From Pseudeuparius sepicola (taxonomy: Eukaryota; Arthropoda; Insecta; Coleoptera; Anthribidae), in contig OY987298.1 of the NCBI GenBank assembly GCA_963920635.1, positions 149,704,257 through 149,768,256 on the forward strand: a stretch of DNA of 64,000 nt. The letters run 5' to 3'. A program made the position numbers and the translations under genes. Each line of letters opens with the position of its first letter. The stretch's first letter is position 1. Positions 11,901-22,318 of this stretch are shown here, in pieces. A model generated the notes under the pieces. The model saw only the letters and a list, made by a program, of their open reading frames with translations. It ran no database searches and was not told the origin of the DNA.

Positions 11901-12198
11901 TGAAAATAGTTCAAATCATAAAAAATAAAAGCTATATTTCGATTTGTGACGCCACAAAATAGGTTATGTTTATGTTTTCGCAGACTGACAGCTTGGCATT
12001 GAGTGCGGCGTTGCCAAACCTGGTGCCATGGCGGTGAATTTAGAAAAAAATAAAATCCAACAGGTAGTTACGTATATTGAACTTTAAAAATTAATTGCGG
12101 CAAAACGGGGGCGAAAAAAAAATAAAAAAAAAATACAGCAAGTATATCTCACCCAATACTATCCGATGAGCAAATAAAAAAAAGTGGTGTATTAGTCC
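8974..12198. mobile_element. 3.2-kb insertion inside family F, 2-bp AT duplication
   Basis: The ends are GGACAAGTATAC and the complement of GGACTAATACAC. In the uninterrupted F copy the site reads gtaattatag; here the halves are gtaat and attatag, so AT is duplicated. No long frame survives. Frames near 10580-10970 hint at a decayed coding region (KYESLPYRIVEKDIPTYLNN in one frame) but no family is recognised. A 2-bp AT duplication would fit ISL2EU-type elements, which is only a suggestion. Confidence 0.55.
9944..9970. repeat. 27-bp hairpin between 8-bp direct repeats
   Basis: CACGATGTA, a 9-base loop, then TACATCGTG. The direct repeat GCACATAC stands immediately before (9936-9943) and after (9971-9978). 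It looks like a minimal insertion with a target duplication. Confidence 0.7.
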
Positions 12199-12942
12199 AT
12201 TATAGTATCTAATTATCACTTTAATAAAATCGCCACAGATACCTCAAACCGCCCGACATGGCAACGCTGCTTTTGCTGCCGCGGGCGCCGCGTCCGTTAA
12301 CTCAGCGGTATTTGTTTTGTGTATGCCCAGCATGTCAAGTTTTCCGATTGTTTACGTATGCATTTTTCCCGTTTTTAAGTGTTTTTCTGTTAATTTATAG
12401 GCTATTTATTAGTATTTAGGATATAGTGACTGATTTTGTATACAATGGGACGCAGAAAGTGTGTGGTATGTGGCTAAATTGGGATTTCTCAGGATATAAC
12501 CTTTCTCAGGTACCTAAACGTTGTACACACGGGCCTCATGTTTGTTTACTTCGGTAAATTTGCATAAGATGTTGGTTGACTACAAACGTATGTATTTTAA
12601 GGCTGTTGCTCCCTCTATCCTTGGTTATTTCTCTGAGGTTTCGCCCAAATTGCCGGCTATTAGCCGAAGGTCGGGGGGCAGGGGCGTAGACAAGGCGCTT
12701 TTACGACATAGGCGGAAACGGATCTGATTTCTGAGTGTGGGAAGGTGGCAGTAACCTGCCTAATCAGGCTAATTAACGGTTGGAGGCGACCTCTAAAAAA
12801 ATAACCAAGGACGGAGGGAGCAAAAGCTTCAAAATGGAAATCTGGCCACACATCACGCACTTTCTGCCTCCCATTGTATACAAAATCAGTCTCTATATCC
12901 CTTAGGCATAAGGAAAGAGAGAAGACACCGCGTATTGATATA

Positions 12943-13565
12943 CCCCGATTACTGTAAGAAGTCCCGATTTTGTCAGATGACATTCTCCACAAAATCCCTA
13001 GGAATTTTCTGTTAACCATGGGTATAACATTGGTATATGTGTCTCGACCAGTTAATGACGTCACTCATTGATTTATGATGTGAAAAGTTACCCAAGTGAT
13101 ACGAAAAAAAGAACATAATAAAATAAAAACCCTATTGCAATCACCATTATACCGCTATAAATAAAAATAACTATGACTACTACTCATTTTAATAATAATT
13201 TCAAACGTCATGGAAACACTTTTCATTTTGGTATTTTGGTATAATCAGCTGCTTTTGGCAGCGTCTATGTGTGGACTTAGGCAAATTTAGCTTCGGTGTG
13301 TCAAAGTGACAGTGAAAGTTTTCCAGATCGTTCAAACTGATTCAAACATTCGACAGTGTAAATATTCGCGTTTTCTACGTTTCGTGAGTTTTACCGTTAT
13401 CTGTGTTGTTCTTGTTCTCGTTACTTTTCGTGTTATTAGTGCAAATGGGCTCGTTACTGACCTGAAGTTATGACCCGGTTGCATTTTTTGTTACATTGAT
13501 GCCAACTTAGAATATCGAAATTACCAATTGACAGTCCCAGTAAGGACTTCTTAAAATAATTTGAC
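12943..13565 (-). mobile_element. Family E element, copy 2
   Basis: 623 bp, reverse orientation relative to copy 1, flanked by TATA at 12939-12942 and 13566-13569. Starts CCCCGATTACTGTAAGAAGT. It is uninterrupted and serves as a reference for the broken copies. The 134-codon frame across it is a shadow of the repeat. Confidence 0.8.
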
Positions 13566-13675
13566 TATATTGTTACTTCGTTGTGAATGGCGGCCATTTT
13601 ATAGGTGGCAGACAAAGCGAGTACGCGGTGAGTTAATTTCGTGAATTTATGAATTAAAAGTATGTACTCTTACAA

Positions 13676-13776
13676 TGGTGAATTGTTCAGCGTTTGGTTG
13701 CAAAAGCAGAAGTGAAAAGCAAGAGCCCGGGATTTCGTTGAACAGTCACATATTTAACAAGCTACCTTTGAAAGAT
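13676..13776 (+). pseudogene. THAP-like N-terminal coding fragment
   Basis: From ATG the frame reads MVNCSAFGCKSRSEK and continues to FNKLPLKD. The C-X4-C spacing after a short N-terminus and the later KLPLKD block match the start of THAP zinc-finger domains, which bind DNA in many animal nuclear proteins and in P-element-like transposases. After KLPLKD the sequence departs into unrelated AT-rich DNA and stops, so the rest of the domain (W, C, H) is absent. Upstream bases 13570-13675 look like a short 5' leader with a gcggccatttt motif. It may be an exon fragment, or the start of a transposon-borne THAP gene. Confidence 0.5.
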
Positions 13777-13885
13777 GCCCTAACACTTTATTTTTTCTCA
13801 ATATAACTTCTTCAAATTCCTTCTACCTTTTAAGTCATGCACGCACGGAAAAATCTATTTCTGGACGTGTAATGAACGATATTTT

Positions 13886-14500
13886 TTATTATACTTCTTT
13901 GAAAACGGAAACTTAAAACATTTTTTTCTACAAGCGTGCGGAAAAGTAAATGCGTTCGGAAAAGTGTCTTACTTTTCCGCACGCTTGTTAGAAAAAAATA
14001 GTGTTCCTAACTCTTGCGGAAAGTGTCTTTTCCACACTCGATTTCTTGGCTGAACTCCGCTACGCGTCGTTCAGCCAACTGCAATCGCGTGCGGAAAAGT
14101 GGCACTTTCCGCACTTGTTAGAAAATATACTATATCGGCATATTATAATAAATTTAATTGACAAAAAATAAACAATGCAGACACTATAGTGTTTGGTATG
14201 TATGATGCGTTTCCATGGTTACTCTCAAATTATTTCAAAGGTGCTTTGTTGTAAATTAGTTATTGTCAGATAAGGTGAATAAAACGTCAAAAATATTACA
14301 GAAATGTATCTAAATATTGAAACAATGTTAAATATCAGAGAACATATAGAGTTTCTTAAATTTAGTTTACTTTGCTGTATATATTTCTATTTTAAAGCCA
14401 TATATTCGGTATTTTTATTCAGCGCACGGAAAGTTTCCCATCTTTCATTATTGCTAAAAAAGATGAAAATAAAGTGTTTTCAAAGAAGTATAATAAAAAG
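13886..14500. mobile_element. Family K element, copy 1
   Basis: Inverted ends read tttttattatacttctttga and its complement near 14481-14500. A second copy lies at 63100-63563. This copy has about 190 extra bp (13919-14128) made of inverted segments built on gcggaaaagt. The flank before it (gcacggaaaaatctatttct) is also shared with the 63-kb copy, so the repeat may extend further left. Confidence 0.65.
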
Positions 14501-14859
14501 TGCATTGTTTTATTTGTAAATAGGACCAATAGATATAATAATTTTTTAATATCGATTTTATTGAAAATTTCTGAATTGGTTATAATCGTTGTAGTGATAA
14601 AATATGGGCTATTTTGATTGATTCTAAATCGCCGCAAATAAATATATTTCAGCACTTGACATTAGCTTTACATTAATTTGAGAAATTATCATCAAATAAA
14701 TACCAATATTTCAAATAACATGTAAGTCAAAATTAACTACCTTTTCATTTTTAACGTTTTAGTGATATTGGCTAAGAATGCGTTTAGTGCCATGCCACTG
14801 GCCTGTCGTGCGATGTGGCAGTCAGTAACACGGCCGCGAGCGCTGTTATGCGTCCGCTC

Positions 14860-15634
14860 TCTTTCCTTGTCTAAGCTATATCCTAAATACTAATAAACAC
14901 GATGATCGTATACAGATAATTGAATAAACAGTTATAAACTAACAAAAAAACACACTTGAAAACATGAAAAATACACACGTAAACAATCACGGCGGCGTTG
15001 CCAAGTTAGGCGATTTGAAGTGTCTGTTGACTATTTTATTAATGTGATAATTAGCATATTATAATTACAGCGCAACTTTGTTTTAGTTTAAAATTGTCAC
15101 AGACAAGGAATTAATAGCTACATTTCTTATAATTTAATGTTATAGGAGATGTGTCTTCATTTAATTTCATTATTAAAGCCCTCTGTTTTGAAATGAAATG
15201 CTCTAGCTCTGAGGAGCCCACCAAATCAACAAAAAAAAATGCCTTTAAGGATAGTATTACCGCTATTATAAAAGATCTGTGTATAAAAGTACAAAATTTT
15301 TACAGAAATAAAATTGATAAAGCTGAAATCCAAAGTTTATGTGGAAGGCTATAAAACAAATCGTACAGATATTTCAAGAAAATTTTAATAACAATATTTT
15401 AGGCGATAATTCAGATATTTCAGAAAATTTGTTCTATCCAGAAAGCATAAATGAATTAGTAGGTACATTTAATAGGGTACTTGACGAAATTTTACAAACT
15501 TGATAAAACAATTCCTGAACACTTGCATAAAACCCTTCGATTATTTCTAAAAATAATATTTACCTAATTAGCAAATTTATTACTTTCTTTGAAATATGGG
15601 GGGAAAGCACTTATGACGTCACCAAGTGTTTTAA
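14860..15634 (+). mobile_element. Diverged long relative of family F
   Basis: Bases 14860-15200 align loosely with the inside of family F: atcctaaatactaataaa, cgtaaacaatc, gcggcgttgcca, and then the segment that in F begins MEGVPSLNPIIKPFYFEMKC. F copies jump from there to their terminal repeat, whereas this locus continues into coding-like sequence. A related inverted stretch lies at 35815-35965. The F-type ends CCTCAGAG were not found here. Confidence 0.5.
15151..15503 (+). pseudogene. Possible parent protein of family F, frameshifted
   Basis: The first frame (15151-15354) gives about 68 residues, including FNFIIKALCFEMKCSSSEEP and a lysine-rich helix with KDSITAIIKDLCIKVQNFYR. Near 15342 the reading passes to another frame giving WKAIKQIVQIFQENF, then DISENLFYPESINELVGTFN and a stop at about 15503. 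In the F elements the matching position starts with ATG; here it reads AGG. The residues look like a helical N-terminal region and no catalytic motif is visible. Reading this as the decayed N-terminus of the autonomous F element is my inference. The family is not recognised. Confidence 0.4.
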
Positions 15635-16820
15635 CGAGGCCAACGATAAAGACAGGCCACGGCGCTAACGCATAATCGCGTAGTCACGTGACCAACTTAG
15701 TTCTATAATAATGAGAAGCATTTTTGGAGATAAGTAGAGAAAACAAATTTCGTAACAATTTGGCGAGTTTTCTTTCATCTATTACATTTACGTTTACATT
15801 TTTTCAAAATTTTCAACCTGCCTCAGCTGTTTTAGGCTGAGAGTTAAACGGCACTGCACTCACAATATTTTGGCACATTCTCAAAAATTGTTCCTTTAGC
15901 TTAGGTGATATTCTCTATAGGTATTTTCCTCCCACAACACATTTGTCCACTTTAATTATTGTTTCACTTTCTTGAAAATGTGTTAGCCACACATACTTAA
16001 GGGTTTTTTAGAAATTAAATCTCAGTTGGGATTTGACGAATCCATTTTTGGCGGAAATTTTCATCCCGAGGCAAAACAAATGTTTGTTATGGCGACACTT
16101 TCTTCCTGGCTTTTGTAATATGTATAAATATAATATAAACAGACCCAATATTTGGTATTTAGGTTATTTTTTACGAAATTAAAATGAAAACTAACCTCAG
16201 TAGGTAAACTGTAAATATTGACGAGGTCTCAGTTGATCGGCAGCGTGAAAGACCGAATAGAAACCATATCAGGGCGACAACGAAAATCCTCGAGTACGTT
16301 ACAACACTGGTTGATTTCGCACAAGGTGAATGGTGAATACAATAAATACACAAACCCGAACGTGGTCAACGGGAACGGCTTCCAGCCACCCGGACCGTCT
16401 GAACTCGCGGATCTCCCGTAAGCAGTTCACCCCTCTGTGTCTCAGGCTCCACTGTCCAATACTAATACTGTCCCATGTCCATAATAGTCCATTCCGGGTT
16501 CCCTATTCTGTGGTTCGGAGGAGAATTCCCTTACAGGGCTCACGCGTCGCGTCGCGTCGGTGCGAGCGGCACGACTCCCACCCAGACACCCAGAGGCCAA
16601 TAATAACACCTGGGCGGTTCCCCTCCGCCAGGACACACGCGCACTAGACACAAACTTGTTTCTAAAATATAAACTAAGACGTTTAAAAACACTTTAAACA
16701 TTGAAAACTTCTCAAAACCCAAGCTGCCGCTTTCAGTTATGTGACAAATGACATGTAACGTCGGCCTAAGATGGTCACGTGATTTTTGTGCGCCAGGGCC
16801 TGTCTTTATAGTAGGCCTTG
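15635..16820. mobile_element. Family L element with about 50-bp inverted ends
   Basis: The left end CGAGGCCAACGATAAAGACA and the complement of CAAGGCCTACTATAAAGACA at 16801-16820 are inverted repeats that stay alignable inward to a cacgtgacc motif. The right end abuts CTGGTTGAG and the 3' part of a family E copy. The left half (to about 16420) recurs inverted at 17670-18452. A 9-bp target duplication would fit a Mutator-like element, but no transposase is present. Confidence 0.6.
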
Positions 16821-16941
16821 CTGGTTGAGGCACAACATATACCAATGTTATACCCATGGTTAACAGAAAATTCCTATTGATTTTGCGGAGAATGTCAAAT
16901 GTCATCTGACAAAATCGGGACTTCTTACAGTAATCGGGGGG
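16821..16941 (+). mobile_element. Family E copy 5, 3' part
   Basis: Begins CTGGTTGAG and runs through the E landmarks to CGGGGGG, followed by TATA at 16942-16945. The missing 5' part of this E copy lies at 18453-18961 in the opposite orientation. Both parts begin with the same 9-bp sequence at their junction with L. Confidence 0.7.
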
Positions 16942-16945
16942 TATA

Positions 16946-17669
16946 CAAATCCGATTTGAATTTGCAACAAGGCCTACTTTGGACGATTTCCGTCTCTAGC
17001 GCGCCGCTGTTTTTCGGGGGAGGGTGGTTTTCGTCTTTTTGTGGTGGCGGGCGGTCCGGACGAGGCGGGGGGTGGGGCGGGGGGGGGGGGGGATTCGGGC
17101 GCGCCCGCATATCGAATTTCGAGTGCCGCTGGCCCCTTATTTTATTGTGGCCGATCGAAATTTCCGAACGGCTCCTCGGTGAAGGGAAGCAGAAATCGCT
17201 AGCGGACGCGCGATTTCCTATACAGGGCGTATCGTTTATACTTTAGGAAAATCCGCGTGCGGATATTTTGTGCCGAAATATTACTATATGTCAATGGTTA
17301 CTGAGATGCAGGGCACTGCAGTTCTTTTTTTGATGGCTATTAAATCTCGCAAAATAATCAAGCCGTGGGCTATAAATGTTACAATTATTGAACATTGAAA
17401 ATTAAGAAGACATGCCAAATGGGCATTTTGCAAAACACCATTGGTTTTCTTGAAATAGGGTATCAAAATTTTGTCTAGTCATGCCGCCATGGAATAGCAT
17501 GGAATACCATGGAATACCATGGAATACCGTTTTACAGAATAGTTATCTACACATTACACAATACACATTTTTAATTTAGATTTAAATTTTGGTAATTGGT
17601 TGGTTCATTAAGTTCATTAAACATTTTTAAGCCTTCGTTCTGTGCACCTGACATTATAATAGGGTATTT
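16946..17669. other. Unassigned, with a G-run
   Basis: No gene seen. Bases 17064-17093 are a G-rich run (groups of 6, 4 and 13 G) able to form G-quadruplex DNA; it is the most G-skewed point of the window. Bases 17500-17527 hold three copies of a ggaataccat decamer. Confidence 0.5.
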
Positions 17670-18452
17670 GAGAGATTCGCGAGTTCAGACGGTCCGGGTG
17701 GCTGGAAGCGGTTTCCGTTGACCACGTTCGGGTTGTGTATTTATTGTATTCACCATTAACCTTGTGCGAAATAAATCAGTGTTGTAACATACTCGAGGAT
17801 TTTCGTTGTCTACCTACGCCCTGATATGGTCTTTCACGCTGCCGATCAACTGAGACCTCGTCAATATTTACAGTACTGAGGTTAGTTTTCATTTTTATTT
17901 CTCGTAAAAAATAACCTAAATACCAAATATTGGGTCTGTTTATACATATTACAAAAGCCAGGAAGAAAGTGTCGCCATAACAAACATTTGTTTTGCCTCG
18001 GGATGAAAATTTCCGCCAAAAATGGATTCGTCAAATACCAACTGAGATTTAATTTCTAAAAAAACCCTTAAGTATGTGTGGCTAACACATTTTCAAGAAA
18101 GTGAAACAATTAAAGTGGACAAATGTGTTGTGGGAGGAAAATCCCTATAGAGAATATCACCTAAGCTAAAGGAACAATTTTTGAGAATGTGCCAAAATAT
18201 TGTGAGTGCAGTGCCGTTTAACTCTCAGCCTAAAACAGCTGAGGCAGGTTGAAAATTTTGAAAAAACAATTAGAGAAAGCTTGAATGCACAAAACCAATA
18301 ATGTAATAGACGAAAGAAAACTTGCCAAATTGTTACGAAATTTGTTTTTTCTACTTATCTCCAAAAATGTCTTTCATTATATACGACTAAGTTGGTCACG
18401 TGACTACGCGATTATGCGTTAGCGCCGTGGCCTGTCTTTATCGTTGGCCTCG
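17670..18452 (-). mobile_element. Inverted left half of family L
   Basis: Matches 15635-16420 in reverse complement at most positions and ends TCGTTGGCCTCG, followed at once by CTCAACCAG (18453-18461), the complement of the 9 bp beside the other L end. Confidence 0.7.
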
Positions 18453-18961
18453 CTCAACCAGTTAATGACGTCACTCATTGATTTGTGATGTGAAAAGTTA
18501 CCCAAGTGATACGAAAAAAAGAACAGAATAAAATAAAAACCCTATTGCAATCACGATTATACCGCTACAAATAAAAATTACTTTGACTACAACTCTTTTT
18601 AATAATAATTTGAAACGTCACGGAAACACTTTCATTTTGGTATTTTGGTATAATCAGCTACTTGCGCCAGCGTCTATGGGGCGGACTCAGGCAAATTTTA
18701 TTTCGGTGTTGTGAAAGTGTCACTAAACGTTTTCCGGATCGTTCAAAAAGGTTCAAACTTTGGGCAGTGAAAATATTCGCGGGTTTTGTACGTTTCGTGA
18801 GTTTTACCGTTATCTGTGTTGTTCTTGTTCGTGTCATTAGTAGTTATTCATTGTGCAAATGGGCTCGTTACTGACCTGCACTTATGACCCGGTTGCATTT
18901 TTTGCTCCATCGATGCCAACTTAGTATCTCGAAATTACCAATTGACAGTCCCAGTAAGGAC
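18453..18961 (-). mobile_element. Family E copy 5, 5' part, truncated
   Basis: About 509 bp of E in reverse orientation, ending abruptly after cccagtaaggac without the usual tail or TATA. Together with 16821-16941 it adds up to one full E element of about 620 bp. Confidence 0.7.
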
Positions 18962-19733
18962 AGCATCGGCAATAGAGTCTAAAAATCGTCAATAAAAGCT
19001 GAGACATCGGCTCGTGAGTTATTGTAGAGGTGGGTCAAATCGGGGTGGATAGTCCTGCGCAGTGTACGCTTTTATATTATACAATAATTGTGTAATGTAA
19101 TGTAATAAAATTATGGGTTTGTTTTGGTTTCATTTATTTCAATGTTTATTTTCTTCTCTTCGGAGCATTTAAATAAAAGCTTGTTTTAAAAACATTTTTT
19201 ACTATTAAGTAGTTTATTTTTTTAGTTCAAGAAAATTAATCCGCACACTTTGAGCAGTGGCCATATTGAATTTAGTGTAACTTTAGTGTAACTTTTCTAC
19301 TCTTCCAAGACCTTTCATTTCATACCCATATTAAGGGGGTTGAAAAGAAAAATGTAATCCGCCATCTTGGAGCGGCGGCCATATTTAATTTAGTGTGATA
19401 TCACTAACTTTATCGTTTTCTACTCTTCAAGCCCTTTCATTTGATATTTGATAGGTACCCTTATTAAGATGGTTGACAAAAAATACATCATCCGCCATCT
19501 TGGAGTGGTAGTGGTGGCCATTTTGAAAGTTGGTATTACAATATTGTCAACAAAGTGACATCTGTGGACCGATGACCAAACTATTCAAACTTACTTCTAC
19601 TGAATCATAACAAATAAAAGATAACATTATACAAAATACAGGGGACAATCAATAACAAAATATACGAGGATTACTCGATAAGATAAACATTAGATAAATC
19701 AAAGTCCAATCGCCGAGTCGGCAAAATCTGCGA
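18962..19733. other. Unassigned, with a degenerate threefold repeat
   Basis: No gene seen. Around 19250-19540 a unit containing catattt/ttagtgtaact and tccgccatcttggag occurs about three times at roughly 120-bp intervals, with strong divergence. Confidence 0.4.
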
Positions 19734-19734
19734 G

Positions 19735-20072
19735 TATAAATCCAGCACCAGCCACAGGCTGAGCATCAGTAAGCCCCGCTTATTAGCAGCTACTCGATCA
19801 CTGACCACCCTCGGTGGTCTGACCTGGCAATGGATCCCGCTTAAATAGCCTCCTTGTTCAGGTCGGGCTCCGAGGGGCAGACGACAGCGCCCCTGGGCAC
19901 TGTCGAAGACGTCAGTGGGTCAGTAGCGGCACCCCGCCGTCGCGTCGGGTCAAGGGCGCAGCTCGCGTCCCGGTCACCTCCACGTACTATCGGTCGCGTC
20001 GGTCCACAGTCCGCGCAACCTCCGCCATGGTCCAGATACTGTTAGAGGCATATCTGTGAGTGCAAGAATAAA
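19735..20072 (+). promoter_or_regulatory. LTR-like promoter and polyadenylation block
   Basis: TATAAA at 19735-19740 is followed about 30 bp later by ATCAGT (19765-19770), the arthropod initiator pattern, then a GC-rich 250-bp stretch and AATAAA at 20067-20072. A promoter and a poly(A) signal about 300 bp apart, with no gene between, is the layout of a retrotransposon LTR (U3-R-U5). I could not define TG...CA ends, a primer binding site or a target duplication, so a solo LTR is only plausible; a short non-coding transcription unit is the alternative. Confidence 0.35.
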
Positions 20073-20397
20073 CATCACCCTAGTTTGTACCTGCTGTCTT
20101 TCTTCTGCGCTTCGCGACTCCCGCACCCAGTGATCCCGGCAAGCTGTGAGGGTTAATCCAACCCTCCGGCACACACAAGTAGTGCGTCACATGGTAAAGG
20201 CTCCGTGTGAAGGCACTCAGTTGTGCCACGTGGTGGAGGCGCGCAGTCTTCAAGCTGCACCACGCGTCTATTAAGTATTGCATATTGTATTGTCACCAGA
20301 ACTAAAGGTATATGCAAAATTTCAGCTCAATTGAAAGTTAAATAAAAGCTTCACATTTAATTTTTAATTGGGTGTTTCGCCACCAAACTGATCGAAA

Positions 20398-20762
20398 CAA
20401 TAAATAAAGAACCCCAGGAAGGAGCCAAAGCTCTATGGGCATTATAAAATACGTGAGACGGAAATCGCCCTGTATGGAGACTGAATTTTGACAAAATATT
20501 TTTATATTTGACAGTTGTCACGGTGGTTTGTGCTATTAGATATTTGTGTAGTTCTTCGATAAGGACTTTTTGGAGATCTATTATGGTTAGCTGTGCAGCC
20601 TGCGGCTATTCCGTGGCTAGCAGAACAAAATGTTTGGGGGATAACATTCCATCGGTAAGGACTTTTGTAAACCGGAAACGGCATGCCGACATATGCAGAG
20701 ACTGGACCGGTCCAGCGTATTAAAGCCCAAATGTGCTCCTTACTGGGGTTCTTTATTCATAG
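20398..20762. mobile_element. 365-bp hAT-type MITE in the Penelope tail
   Basis: The 8-bp target duplication is GATCGAAA at 20390-20397 and 20763-20770. Inverted ends are CAATAAATAAAGAACCCCAG and the complement of CTATGAATAAAGAACCCCAG. Uninterrupted copies of the Penelope tail (near 21836 and 45650) have GATCGAAAG exactly once, which confirms the boundaries. A diverged end of the same family lies at 58979-59047. Confidence 0.85.
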
Positions 20763-20986
20763 GATCGAAAGACAACTTTTTCAAGTTGCCTGGAAAATTC
20801 ATAAATTCTTAACAGTGAATGAACGAAACTTTAACTCGTGTAACTCAAAAAATAACTTCAACAAATTTGTTTTCTGAGCTTTTGGAGAATAAATCTTCCT
20901 CCTTTCTCAAAGATCTTGCCACGTCAAAGTGAAGTGACAGATTAATAAATTTCAGGTTAAAATGTCATGACAACAGAAACAATAGC

Positions 20987-21383
20987 CTAGCCCCACCTGC
21001 CTGATATTGTACCCAGATAATTATCTATACTAATTTCTCTTTGAATAAGTGGCAATAATATTTTACTGAATTCCACTGAACATTCAGCAACACAGTTGTC
21101 CGTATTTCCTAGAATAAATGCAGATTCTTTAATTTTTCGTCTATTTCCTCCTTCTTCTTTGAGAATTAGTTTGGACCTATCCCACAATATCCTATGAAGA
21201 ATGTTCACATATTTTTGACTTGGAAATTTGATTTTGCCAGATATAATTTTTATGTTCTTTTAAACGAACGTTAAATGGCCTACAAGTCTCCACAATATAG
21301 AACTTTCCACATTCACAAGGAATTTTATAAATGCAATTTTTTGAACTTTGTACCTCATTAAATGGTTTCGTTTTAACTAGCAT
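20987..21383 (-). pseudogene. Penelope-like GIY-YIG endonuclease end, degenerate
   Basis: The minus frame from 21383 reads through IYKIPCECGKFYIVETCRPF and NVRLKEHKN, the conserved core of the GIY-YIG domain that ends Penelope-like polyproteins and nicks the target. The glycine normally found after YI is valine here. A frameshift near 21195 separates this from the last part, KLILKEEGGNRRKIKESAFI and then AECSVEFSKILLPLIQREIS, which continues to a stop near 20987. The reverse transcriptase is absent. Confidence 0.7.
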
Positions 21384-21412
21384 CGATCTTAGTGTATTTT
21401 TGGTTTTAAATA

Positions 21413-21956
21413 CAGAACAGTATCAGCCAATTCTCAAAGAAGAAGTAGGAAATAGACGAAAAATTAATGAATCTGCATTTATTCTAGGAAATACGGACAA
21501 CTGTGTTGCTGAATGTTCAGTGGAATTCAGTAAAATATTATTGCCACTTATTCAAAGAGAAAGTAGTATAGATAATTAGATAGAACACAGGGTACAATAT
21601 CAGGCAGGTGACTAGGCTATTATTTCTGTTGTCATGACATTTTAACCTGAAATTTATTAATCTGTCACTTCACTTTGATGTGGCAAGATCTTTGAGAAAG
21701 AAGGAAGATTTATTCTCCGAAAGCTCAGAAAACAAATTTGTTGAAGTTATTTTTTTAGTTACACGTTTAAAGTTTCGTTCATTCACTGTTAAGAATTTAT
21801 GAATTTTCCAGGCAACTTTAAAAAGTTGTCTTTCGATCAGTTTGGTGGCGAAAAACCCAATTAAAAATTAAATGGATCTATTTGCGCCACAAATAAATTT
21901 TAGAAAATAAATAAAAGCTTGTAATAATATAGACAATTCTAGCAGGAACCTTATAT
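21413..21956 (+). mobile_element. Penelope-like element, plus-strand copy
   Basis: Starts abruptly in the coding end (ILKEEVGNRRKINESAFI, ending near 21579) and continues into the tail. It faces the minus-strand copy at 20356-21412. Truncated at its 5' side. Confidence 0.65.
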
Positions 21957-22310
21957 CAGGCAGGTGGCTAGGCTATTATTTCTGTTGTCATGACATTTTA
22001 ACCTGAAATTTATTAATCTGTCACTTCACTTTGATGTGGCAAGATCTTTGAGAAAGAAGGAAGATTTATTCTCCGAAAGCTCAGAAAACAAATTTGTTGA
22101 AGTTATTTTTTTAGTTACACGTTTAAAGTTTCGTTCATTCACTGTTAAGAATTTATGAATTTTCCAGGCAACTTTAAAAAGTTGTCTTTCGATCAGTTTG
22201 GTGGCGAAAAACCCAATTAAAAATTAAATGGATCTATTTGCGCCACAAATAAATTTTAGAAAATAAATAAAAGCTTGTAATAATATAGACAATTCTAGCA
22301 GGAACCTACA
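21957..22310 (+). repeat. Tandem copy of the Penelope tail
   Basis: Repeats 21601-21956 head-to-tail at an offset of 356 bp with hardly any differences. Directly repeated terminal regions are typical of Penelope-like elements. Confidence 0.75.
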
Positions 22311-22318
22311 GTCTACAC

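Larger units (their letters stand above)
8743..12638. mobile_element. Family F element, copy 1, split by a 3.2-kb insertion
   Basis: The ends are CCTCAGAGAAATAACCAAGG and its complement, with the 6-bp direct repeat TTTCGC at 8737-8742 and 12639-12644. Outer parts (8743-8973 and 12199-12638) align with the uninterrupted copy at 51836-52495. Everything between is a separate insertion. The element carries no transposase. Confidence 0.8.
20356..21412 (-). mobile_element. Penelope-like element, minus-strand copy
   Basis: Contains the GIY-YIG coding end (21383 down to about 20987) followed by a non-coding tail of about 350 bp that matches the repeats at 21601-22310 and 45620-45898. A hAT-type MITE interrupts the tail. 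A second Penelope fragment starts at 21413 on the plus strand, so the two stand head to head. Penelope elements are known for inverted, 5'-truncated partners and duplicated terminal regions. Confidence 0.7.

Noticed and set aside
12660..13064. 134-codon minus-strand frame with a segment (VNRKFLGILWRMSSDK) found at four more places
   Set aside because: The recurring segment is a translation of family E DNA; it is not conserved independently of the element.
16925..17246. Glycine-rich and proline-rich frames around 17.0-17.1 kb
   Set aside because: Produced by the G-run; no exon structure or family similarity.
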